Shown piece by piece: positions 35,301 through 47,300 of a DNA stretch of 64,000 nt. Every line of letters begins with the position of its first letter. The stretch's first letter is position 1. Source of the stretch: Lanius collurio (Eukaryota > Chordata > Aves > Passeriformes > Laniidae); NCBI GenBank assembly GCA_020086605.1, contig JACBWW010000017.1, positions 17,156,443 through 17,220,442 on the forward strand, read 5' to 3'. The translations under genes were made by a program, and so were the position numbers. The notes below the pieces were generated by a model. The model had not been told where the DNA came from and searched no databases. It worked only from the letters and a program-made list of their open reading frames with translations.

Positions 35301-38300
35301 CTCACATTGCTGCTCCCTGGTTTGTGCTGGGGTGGCAGTGCCAGTCATGTGTTAAGGAATTTGTCATAAAAGTTCTTGAAATCAAACTTAGACCTACCTA
35401 CTTTGTTCAGAGTGCTTCAGCTAGAGTTTGTGCTTTAATAATGGTTCTGGGGAACAGGTTTGGAACTGCACAATATTGAGATTCTAGGGAGCCCAGGTCA
35501 GGGAGAGGAAGGGATCTTATTTTACCATGCTTGTCTGTTTTTAATCTGGGTCTTGCCCCATATAATTTCAAGCACAAGGAGGTGGAGCTCTGGGAGACAG
35601 TGTAAAATAGATCATCTGAGTCAGGATGAGGATTTTTTCCCAGCTGATGGTAGGGTTAGTCTATCACATGTCTTGAGGGCTCATGGGTTTGGGGGGATTT
35701 ATTTATTTATTTATTTATTTACTTACTTTATTTATAAATTGATTGTGCTAGAATAACAAATGGCTACCTTTGACTGGAAAAAAGTACCTTTGCTGGCTGA
35801 AGTCAGCAAGTCAATTAGGTTTCACCTTTTGGTCTCCTTGTGCTACTAGATTTGTAATTGAGCAATAGTTGGAGTAGAACTAGCAACAGAGAAAACTCTC
35901 TTTTATGAAGACAACTGATAGAGCATAAAAATGTGGCTTATGCCTTGCCTGACTTTTTTTTCCTAACAGAGCAGCTTTTGTGTGCTATTTTGCCATAAAG
36001 TATGAAGGCATGCTGAATCTTCTAGATTTTAGATAGGTAGACTAACTCAAGGTGTTCTCCAGCCACTTACAACATACATAAAATTTCACATCCTAGTATG
36101 GGATGGGAAGTCCTTACTTGGTATGCTCCTGAAGTTTTGACACTTAAAATCTATGTACTACATTGTGAATAGGAAGTGTGTTTGAAGAGGTTTCAGAAGC
36201 TCAGTTTGTCTATAATCCCACCCAGAAGGCCACAGAGGGGAAGATGTGACTGAAAAAACAGGCTGTGATATTAAAGATTACTTCAGCATTGACAGCATGT
36301 GTGAGTGCTGGTTGTCATCAATACATGTGCAACTATTACACTACCAACCTGTTTTATTTTTGCTTATTTTGGGATGTGCAGTAAGTCTTTGGCTTGTAAC
36401 TGCTATAACGGTTATTTGCCAGTGGTGGTTAATTAACGTTGCAGTCATTTGGAGCAATCTATTCAGAGATTCCAGCTTCTGTGTCGTTCGTTATGTGTTC
36501 GTTCCTGGAGTGTTCCTGCTGCCAGCACTCTGCGGTTTGTCCAGTAGAGGGCACTGTTCGAGTATATTTAGCGGTTGTTTTCCTGGGAAGGCGCTTGTGT
36601 TCCTGGTGCCTGGTCATCCTGCCTGGCAGGGGACGGTGGACGGCAACTTAGTTTTTACTGTTCTCCTCACTCTCCTTAACCTCAGGTGATCCTGTACTCA
36701 CTGGCTTTGCATATTCTTGTGCTGCCTGTAAATGATCTCAGAAGTTTCCTGCTACTAATAGCTCACCACTTATGATTTTTATATGCTATTGCTCTTGTGC
36801 TCTGATTCCTTACCCAGTATTATCAAATGATTAAATGATGAGAGACCGTGAACAGTTATTTTTTTTCCTTGCACCTATGTTACCTGATGTCGTGTTCTCT
36901 GTCCTCCTCTACCACTCTTCTGATCTACTGTCCTATGCTGTTCTCTGATCTTTCCACTGCTTCTCCCTTGATTCTCATGTAATCCTTTACTCAACTTTAT
37001 TCTCTTCCTTTTAGTGGGGTGATCCATTTTGCTGCTGGTTCCCATTTCCAGACCTGAATTTTGTTGGACTTCACATAGTGCTCCTGTCAGAATAGCTGTG
37101 TCTCATTGATCATGTTCTTTTGACATCCATGTGGTCACCCTTTCTCATCATTGTACATTTTGCCTCCTTTCAGCAGAGCAGTTCAAAACTTTCCTTTCTT
37201 TTTTTTTTCTGCTCACATGAATTACTGCTTTTTAGCTCTGCTATCTCCTAAACTGTTTTTCTCTCTGTGTGTGACCAGCACAGAAGCTTGTCCCTTTGTT
37301 GCTGTTAACCCTCTTTACTGTGTCCTTGATCTTTTTTAGCATGCTGCTAAAATCTCTTGGTTTCATTTTTATATTAGGATGTCTCCTTTCTGAGTCACCT
37401 TTTTGGCTGTAGTCTAGACCTGGATGTGTTGTAGCCCAGAGACAGCAACACTGCATCTGCCTGTCCTGAATTCCTTCCCAGTCTAGCTGCTTTGTCTTCT
37501 CCAGTCTGCTGAAATGTGTTATGGTCTCTCCCATACCCAGTGGTATTGTCTGACACTTTGCATCTTGCCTGGTATCAGGTTATTTATAGAGCAAATTTGC
37601 TGACTTCTGGAAGGAACCAGATGATTGTGTACTCTTTACTCTTTGTTGCTTCTTGCATTCTCCTCTACTTTGCTTCTGCCTCTGCTTCCTTCCGGTAAGT
37701 CATTCCATGATGTTGTCCTAACACAATGTACCCAAAAATGGGGCAAGTAGTGTCTGCATAGGGAGACTAGGGCTGTGTGCAAAGCACAGGACTTGTGCCT
37801 GGCAGTGGTCTATAAACTGTGTGTGGGGGAGATGCTTTAAGTTAACTGCAAGCTCTTCATTTTTTTTTTTATATTTTGGTTTAGTTATACTTCCTATTTC
37901 TGAGTCAGGGGTCTCTAATGGGAAACATCTTTATGAATGCTGTACACAGGAGGATGTGAAAAGGAGGAAAAAGGAGATCCCTATACATATGCTTTACTAA
38001 ATTTGTGGCATCTGGGTTCTGCTCAAATGTTTAGATTAAATACCTTGTTAGCTTTTTTCTTTTCTTCCTGAAAAAACCCAGACCTTTGGTTCTGAGAAAA
38101 TACAGATGGTAGAGCATTTTAGTTTTAAATATATATATCAGCTTTACTTCTAAGAAGCTTTGGGAGTATGAAACAGAATAATGTGTGAAAGAATTTTGTG
38201 CTGTAATGGTATAAGGATACATGCAGAAACTACCCAATTTATGCATAAATTAAATTGTCAAAGTTTATGCTGTATGGCACCAAAGTCAGTTTTGCATTAT

Positions 38301-41300
38301 AAGTAAAGTGACCATACTAAAAACAACACTAGACACAAATCACTTCTCTTGAACATAGTTCTTCAGAAACGGTTGTTCCTCACTTATTAAAAGACACCTG
38401 CAAACATATTAACTGATTTTTTAAGTCTCAGTGTCTTCTGACATGTTACTACAAATTTCTTGTGTTTTCACTTATTTCCTAGTGGCTTAAAGAAGCTGTA
38501 ATTTTTTGTGGACACCCCATATAAATGATCATTCTCTGTGTTTATATACAGGTTGTAATGGAAATCCTCTTGCCAGTTACAGACTACTTTGCACTTGGCA
38601 TTTTCAAAGTTAGTGAACACTGCAAAAGTGAACTCACCTTATTAAAGAGTTTAATTTTATATTACAGAATTTACTGCCTAACAAGCCAAGTGGAATTTTG
38701 GGCTTCTAATATGGAAGGACTGCAACAAGAAGGTAGATTTGGTCTAGATTGTAAACTAAACTGTATTTAGTTTTGTGTACTTGGTTTTGTACTCTATTTT
38801 CTATGTATTCTTTTTGTTCTTTTAGTAGTCAGGTGTGTTGAAGTGGATAAAGACACAGCATTTCCCTTCAGACCATTCACCATATGGCCTCTTACTTTTT
38901 CCATTCACATCATGTGGCATAACCTTTGGGGTAAAATAATTTCCTATCTTGATGTGATGATGAGCAATGTGGTAACTGGTTGCTCATCCTGAAGTAATAT
39001 CTCCCATAGCTGGAAATGAAATGTAGAGTCAGCTGAAGCCTGGGGTAAGGTAACATAGAGGCACAGGTACATTAAGTCTGTACTATACAGACTTAAGGAG
39101 GTGGCTTTAAGTACTGGGTACGGTGAGCCCAAACTAGGAGGGAGTTTAATTCATTCCCAGTTATGAGAACTGGAACAAGAAACACGTGTGCTGACTCTGC
39201 TTTTGAGCACTGAGCTTTTTTACTGCAGCCTCTTCTGTGAGTGTGTTTAGAGGACAGGCTGGTGTCCTCACTAAGCAGTGTCAGCCCAGCAGTCTGCAGT
39301 GCTGAACAGGGGAAAGACTCAGTTGATCCAAGCTGCAGTGAGAAATAGTCCTATGTGAGTTTCTAAAAACATTGCAGTGGTGTGAAAAGTGCAAACTGAA
39401 TACTAGCTAATATGGCAAACTGAAATTATGAAAAAATTTTTCGACACACCGAAAACAGACTCTTGTAAATAAGCACTGCTAAGCACACGGGTAGATAGAT
39501 GCTTCTGAGTAAGAGACTGAAGTGATCTTCACTTTTGAGGGTAACCTATAGTAATTGTTCAAGGCCTGGTGTGTAGGGCATCTTTGGTTAGTCCCTTTTT
39601 TAAACTGCAGAAAACATGTTCAATAGACAGAAGTAAAGAGAATATTGAGGAAGATGAATGCACTGAACAAACGTCAAACTAGTTGATTTATCTAAAGCCA
39701 GCAACTGTGCAGTAGTGTGAAACTGAAAAGATCAAGCTTAAACTATTTAAACACCGTAAAGAGTCTCACTGGCATTTGGTGATATTGTTTGCATTTGGTG
39801 AAAGCCTGATAATAAATCTCAGCACTATCAACCGAAGTTCTTTTGTCCTGCAGAAGTTACTTCTCTTAACCATCTGCTGTTGAAGTATCAACACACACAG
39901 ATACTCTGACCTGTAATAATGATATATAGTCCGTGTTCTTCAGCGTTTTTTGCATGGTGTACCTCATGGGTTTTTTTTCTTGTGACTTATATTTAAGACA
40001 GTGAGGGTCTTGGATGAACTGTGCTCTTCTCACAAAGCAGTTATTGATGATGAAGATGCTTTAGTTCACTACAGTAATTCAAAAAGCTTGTCTTATACTT
40101 AATTTTCTTCAAAATTATTTGCAGAAATGAAGAGCATGTTTATATCCACATTTTTACGTATATCCTTATTCACACCATTCCTTAATGCTGTAAAAAGGCT
40201 AACAAGGATCAGATTTTTGTGAGTTATTTTGGTGTGGTTTCAGTTGTTTGCAGTTAGGTGATGTATTTTCAACACAATAATTCCTTCCTAACCTCAGCCC
40301 CTGGTTTCTAGTATTTCTCTCCAAACTCTGACATCTTAAACTCTCTTCTTAGAGAAGAACAGATTTGTCCTTTCTCTTCACTAGATGTCACTTGATTCAC
40401 AGTGTCTTCTCAGTCTTTCTTATGCTCACTGCTCTTCTCCTTAGACTCTGGCTTCTAAATGAAAACTGTTTATTGACAAATTGCTTTGTTAGCACAGTAG
40501 CACATCAGTGAACTATAGTATAATTTAAACATGTTCTTAAGAACAGTTTTGTACCTGAGGTTCTTCTGTGGATAATTGCAGTAAAAAAAATCCTGCCAGT
40601 TTCTGGAAAGAGCTGAAGTTTAAGGAGACAAGTTTGTTTTTAATGTTTTCAGTGTGAGGAAGATTAATATCCATTTTTGGAAGAATGAAGGGAGGGCAAA
40701 AGGGGAAACTTGAACTACATAGTGTGTAAATTAAGTACTGTATGCTTCAGTTGAGATCAGAATTCTCTCCAGTTAGCTGCCAAGTATGATATCAGCATAG
40801 GCCTATGAATATTTAAAATGAAAACTGTTGTGTTCTCCCTCTGCTAATTCCTCTTTCATTTTGGTGAAGCTGATTGCTTCTCTTTCAGTATAACAGAACC
40901 CTTGTCAAATTAATCTAAACATGACTCCAGCTTTATGGGTACGGTTATATTGGATGCACAGAATGCATTATATATTTAGTATTCTAAATTCTTCCTCCCC
41001 CATGAAATGTGAGTAACATTTCATGTCTTTATGACCTTTACACTACGGGATCCTTACTCATGAAAACTTCCTGTTGACGCTAACTGGATTAGCAAGTCTG
41101 TGGAACTGGGTTTATTATATTGTATAGCCCTCAGGTTTTACTTTAGTCTTAAAGAAGTGGATTCTTGCTCTTGACCAAAAAACTCTACTTGGGATCCACA
41201 GTGGACTGATTGGACTCTGAAAGGTCTGTATTGAGTTGTCTTTACTCTTGACCAGCTTTTCAGTGGAACAGTTTAATGAGAAACTGGCATAGTCTTATAA

Positions 41301-44300
41301 ATCTCTTCTGTGTCAGGTAGTGCTATTTTAATAGCTCTTTTGGATAAATATTCCCTTAGAACCTGTAAAGGTTTGGAGTACTACTGAACATGATGTTCCT
41401 AGGTACTGCAAAATTACTTCATTAAGTAAAGAAACATTCTGAAAAAAACAGGGTTTCTGCAGCTATTCTAAGTTTCTAAGGATGTGATTGCCAAAGGAAT
41501 TAATCTTTAAAAAATTTAAATTCTTATCTCTCTTGATGTCTGATTCAAAAAACACTCAATTCAGTTGAAGGTTTTCTGTAGCCTTTGCATCATATTTATT
41601 GAGGAGATCACAAGCTTACTCATGCAGAATTTTTTACATAATCAGGTGTTACAGATAGCATTTTCCAAGCAGCAGTGGGACAATGTGTATTTTGAACATT
41701 CAGTGTTAAGATTTAAATGAACTGAAGTGTTTAATACAGTTTATGTACTATGTGTTCTTCTCATGGAGACTCATATTTTTACTAAATCATTTCACTTATT
41801 CAGTTGGGTAGTTTATTGACTCTTGTGGTTTTTTTAGTATGAGGTTCCTTATCTAAAATGTTTTTTATTTTACTTTCGAGTTGTAAAGGAAATTTTGATA
41901 CAGATCATTTTTACCAAGAGTGTCTTAAGAAACGTTTAATATTTAGTGTCTTTACAAAACAAACAAAAAAACCCCAAAACAGACTAGATTTCATCTTCTA
42001 GATAAAAGGAAATGGAGACTTAATTTTGCAAACACCTGAGTATGTTTAGTTTTGAAGTTGTGAGGATTACTGTTGTTTCCCAGGCTTCACAGACGCTTTA
42101 AGAGAAATAATCTTGGTGACTATTTTCAGAGGTAATGGCTTTTTGAAGACTATGCGTTTTCAGCTGCATGAAGGGCCCTGCCACCACTAGAGGAATTGTA
42201 TTGAGAACTGTCTGAATGGCCGAAGAGTTACAGAGTGGAACTGGAGAGCAAATAATGGCCTTCCTTTTCTTCTTTTCCATTTCCTGCGCTTTCTTCCTTT
42301 GCCAGAGGTTGGGTATAGAAAAGGAGCTGGATTTGCTTGTCAGTTGTCAGTAGTGGTATGAGAACCTCTTGACTTCCTGCCTTAGGAGAAAGGGTTGCAT
42401 CTGAGATGTGATTCCAAGCTGCAGTCACTGATCTGGATGTTTTTAGCTAGTTGCTCTGCAGGGTATGTAGCTGTCTTGGATGAAAGGTCCTTCTAACCCA
42501 GTGTCTGCTCTCCAACTGAGGGCAACATCAGACCTCTAGTGAAGATCATAATCTGGTGTTGTCTTCTGGTTCTCAATGTTGAAAGAGAGCTAAAGCCCAG
42601 ATCCAGCCTACTCTAGGTGATTTATATAGACATTGAATAGTAGTATTCAATCGTTCTTACCTATATTTTGGAAATAATTTTGTTAACTTTTGAACAACTG
42701 CTGGTTGTATAGGAACAAAATGTAATAACATGCCTCAAGTGAACTTGATGAGAACTTGATGTTTTAGTGCCTAAAGAATTGCCACTAACTTCAGGGCAAA
42801 AAGAGCATAAATGCTTTGAAGTATAACAAGTTGCCAATCCTTATTTCCAGAAACTTGAACAAAGTCCTCTTATTCCTTGTGGGCAGCCTGTAGACCCTGT
42901 CTTTCACTGTCAACCAACCTTTGAAATCAAGGTGAAGTCTATAGCTGTCATAGTGAATCACTGTATGGAATTTCCAGTATTGAACAAGGGGAAGGAAGCT
43001 GTTTGTGGTCTTGTGAAGGGAAACTTAAAATGAATGGGGCTTCATGATGTTACTGAAGCTTCATAGGAGAACGCAAAGGCATTGGGCTGCCAAATTTTAC
43101 TAGCATTTGCTGAGGAGGAGTAGTTAATGACACTGGGCAGCAGATGGTCTTAGAAGAGTTGTTAAGACACTGTGGATTGTACTGTAAATACGTGGGTGAA
43201 TAGAACCAGGATGCTGACAGTTCACTCTCACAGCTCATCATGAGAAGGTGACTCGAGTGGAATTCAGTATTGCCAGAACATGAATGTCTTGGGATTTGGC
43301 AGTCTGCTGTGTGTCTGGGAAGACTTTTGTAACATAGTAGTGCAATGATAGTCGGGTTGTGTAAAGTTCAAAACAGAGAGCGTGATTTGCCTAGTCAGCC
43401 TTTTTTGACCACCACTAATCTTTACACCTGAAGGTACTGAACCTGTGTGGTTTAGCTACAAGACCAGTACAGGAGTTAAGGAAAATCAGTCTTCTGATTT
43501 TCATTGACTACAAGGGAGCATTCATTTATATTACAGATGAATCTGAATTGTTGGACCAGAAAATAAACTATTACAGGAAAAAGTCCTCTCTTCCTTATCA
43601 CAAGCCTGGTCTTGACCTACTCTTCTGTTTTTCCTTCTCATGAAATACTTCCAGGCATTCCCTCCAAACTAAAAAGTACAGTTGTGGATTGGGGCTTTTC
43701 ATTTTGATTTAACAGGGTAAGACACAAAAGTGTTCTTTCAAATACTTTGCTAAATATTTAACCTTTTTCTCATTTCAGTCTGCTTACCAATGTAGCTTTT
43801 AGTATTTCTTGAAGAAAGTAATTATATAAAGTATCCTAAGTGTCATTCACAACATGAAATACAGTATGTGGGAATTAAACAGCTGTATCAGGAGACAGTG
43901 ATATATCTATATTGGTCTTTCTGTTCTTTAAGCTTTGGCTAAACTAAAACTTATATTTGCTAGAACTTCTGATTCCTAGTCTTCATAAATGTGGTATCTG
44001 AGAACATCAGAAACATGGTTTGCCCATCTCATCAAAGCAAGATTATGAAGTCTAATTTCTGAAAGGAAAATATTTTAATACTGGTAATTACTGTTCTGGT
44101 GAAATATTGAGGCTGGAAATGGCTGAATTATGCCAATTAAAATCCTCAGTTAACTTCTGTTAGGGAATAATTTAAAACAACAGTAATAGTGAAATACCCT
44201 TTACTTTGTGAATGGACATAATTCTTGCAATCGTTGAATGACAGATAAGCGTGGACCAGTTGGAAAATACCACAATGGGAGGTCTTTTAAATGTTCATAT

Positions 44301-47300
44301 TTGCCTTAATGAGTTTATATAAAAGTCTGCTAAAAACCTCCTGCAATGAATATGGCTCTCAACAGTAATATTGATGTGGTGTAATTAGAGTCTTTGTTAG
44401 GGATCCCATTATTGTTCACAGTGTAATTAGACTTAAAATCTAGTAAATGTGACATACTGCAATGTTCTGCTTTGTAAACATTATTGACTCCATTTTAGGA
44501 CTGAGATTGCCTTACACCAACAAATAAAAAAAAATCATGGCCTCATAAAACCTTCTAATTATTTAGATGTGCACTCAGTGGGTTCCTGATGCAGTCAAAG
44601 TTGAGACTGAACCCAGGTGAATATTGAGCACAGGTGCAAGCTTCAGTGCAGGTGACTTGCCAACCTCCTTTACACCTCAGCTGGCTGCTTAAATCTCACT
44701 AAGGTTAAGGTGGAAAAGATGTGAATCTGAATAGCTTTTTAACCCCATTAGTACAGTCATTCATATTGTGCTTCTGCCTGATATTTCATGTTTAGATAAT
44801 AACAACCAGCTATTGATCTCCTGGTAATCCACTGTAGCCATGTGTATATTGATCAACTAGTTTATCACACAGGGGCGGTAACTGAAAATGGGCTTGGCTG
44901 AATTTAATTTTTTGTAATACTTGTATCTTAAATGACCAAGAATTTGGATACTCGATTGTTTAAGCAGTAAGCACAGTGTGCTATTGCTAAAAATGAGGGA
45001 TTATTTTATGTTTATTGTTAAAGACCTTTAGTACAACTGCTGTCTTGGTGTAACTACTTGTATCAATAATGTTTTTTCCACTCAAATAATGAAATGATCC
45101 AAGTCTCTCAGGCTCTGCTCTTTTAAGTCCTGTGTGTGCTACATGAATTGAGAGGACAGCCTGCTTCTGTTAGTCTATAAGAGCACTTGTTCTTGTCTCT
45201 CTCTCTCTCTCTGCAGTGATCTTTGTTAGTCAAAATATCTTACAATTCTGATAGCAATTTCTGAAGAGTATGAAATGAGTGCTCTCAGCAATGAGAACAG
45301 GTTCCAGATCAGAGGCTTTTTGGATATAAACTTTGCTTTTGTTGGAATAATGAGATGCTTTCTGTGCTGCAGCCTCTGTACAAACAGTGCAAGTGCCAGG
45401 TGCTGGTAAAGCATCTGTAGTCTGCGTAGCTTGCTCTAATTGCAGCCTCTCACTGTGAAAACTTTCCCACAGCTGTGCCAGCAAACATCGCGGACCTGAG
45501 AAACATAGAAGTGCTCAACTTTTTCAACAACCAGATTGAGGACCTGCCTACACAGATAAGCAGCCTTCAGAAGCTCAAACACCTGAACCTTGGGTGCGTA
45601 TCTTAATGCTGTAACAGAGGTGTTATCAAATGCCGTTGCAACTGAACCTGGAACTTCTTATGTTTTGATAGTAAAGTTTCTTACTGAAAGTAGTTTTGAG
45701 GATAACCTGAGAATTATGGCTTCAGAGTGTTCAGCTGATTTCCTGGATAAACAGAAACTTAAGTGATCAAGCACTTATTCTGGTATACTGATAACCATTT
45801 TAGGACAACAGCAAATCATATTCATCAAATACTGTAGTGACACTGAGCAATTATTGAGTTTTACTTCTCTAGCAGCTGCCTCTTAATTCTGTGGTTACTG
45901 CATAAGAATCAAGCTCTATTTCAATATTGTGATTTGAAAAAAATATCCATGTTAATTTAGGACTTTAATTCCAAATTTTCAAATTTGGGTTTATAGACAT
46001 TTCAGTTTGTGTTAAATCTGTTAAAGAAGCAGCACATATTAGATGTGATGTGCATTTAGTTCACTCAAAGTATTGAGTATATTTGTGCCAGGGATGTTTC
46101 TGTTAAGTGTTCAGATTCTGATAGAGCTGGTGATACTTTATAATAACTATAGTTGCAGAAGGCTTTCTTGAATTATTGAGAAAACAAATGTGAAGCATAA
46201 GACCTTCTTAAAATTAAATGGGCATTTAAGTGTAACTATTTAGGAAAGCACTGGTAGGCGTAAGCTCTAGCATTATAGGCTTCTCACAGAAAGAATGTTT
46301 GTATTTTATAAATTCCAACTTCTGAACACTTTTAGCTGAGCATTTTTTCCTCTTCAAAATACCAAATGATTTTGCCTAGGCTCTGTGTATTCTGCTTTAG
46401 ATACTTTTGTAAATTGCTGAAAATTGAATTGCATCTTGAACTGTTGGAATGCAAATAAATGTTTTAATGATGATCTGGCTTCCTTGGTGTTTTTTTTTTG
46501 GTCACAGTAGATCTCTAGCTTTCCTTAATATCTGTTTGAACCTGGAATTGCTTTTCAGAGCAAATATTAATCAGGATTCTGTGTATTTTGGGGGCTAGAG
46601 CCATATTTTTGAAATGGCATATAAAGGTGTTGCAGTATATGGAGGAAGAAGTTGAGCACTTCCCATGGATTAAAGCATTGACCATTGTTGATATAGTTCA
46701 GATACTAGTCTGCACTAATGAAAAAAAAATGTGCAAAAGACCACTTGGTGTTAGGAACAACAGACATTTAGGTCTGGAACCACAGTTGCCACTTTCATGT
46801 ATGATGTGGCGTAAAATCTTAGAGATTAAATGCTCTTTCTTCTTAATCCCATCCTTACACATGATCTTCCAGGCACTGGATTTACCATCCAGTTTTAGCT
46901 CTACAATCAGTTCTGCTTTGGACATCTTTGGAGTCAGTGAAGAGGAAACTTTTCTGCCCTAATAGGTTTTTCAGAAGGCAGCCCAGAAACCCTCTTGTCA
47001 TCAGCAGGGCATGTGTTAGCACTTCAGAACAGCCCCCTAGGGGAGAGAGGAACCTTGAATAAGGGCAGAGATTATTTTTGGGTGGGTTTTGGCATAGAAG
47101 GGTCAAGTGATGTGGAAAGAGGTACTGCTGCACTGAAAGCTTAAAAATGTAACATTTGGAAGGCAGGTGAAGCACAAGCTCAGCGCTTGAACTTCTGCAG
47201 GGATGAATAGTGCTGGGCTTTGAGGTGGTGATACACTTTGAGGTGGTTCTCTATCCATGCCAAAAAATAGACACCACTCTGCTTCTTGTCAGTAGGGCGA

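Larger units (their letters stand above)
31090..45472 (+). other. RSU1: RSU1 intron 3
   Basis: Intron of 14.4 kb. It holds an (ATTT)n microsatellite at 35697-35735, a perfect CTCF core at 36541, and a (CT)n-AG decoy acceptor at 45195-45216. Open frames of up to 147 codons (36246-36689, hydrophobic) show no splice or homology support. No gene is recognised. Confidence 0.85.

Noticed and set aside
36246..36689. 147-codon hydrophobic plus-strand frame
   Set aside because: T-rich intron DNA gives membrane-like residues by chance. No splice context or family is evident; the perfect CTCF motif inside is a better explanation of any constraint.
42478..42500. CR1-like string AAAGGTCCTTCTAACCCA
   Set aside because: Only about 20 bases resemble a CR1 tail; too short to call.
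46588..46962. 124-codon plus-strand frame in RSU1 intron 4
   Set aside because: No flanking splice sites in a usable phase and no homology to RSU1 or another family.
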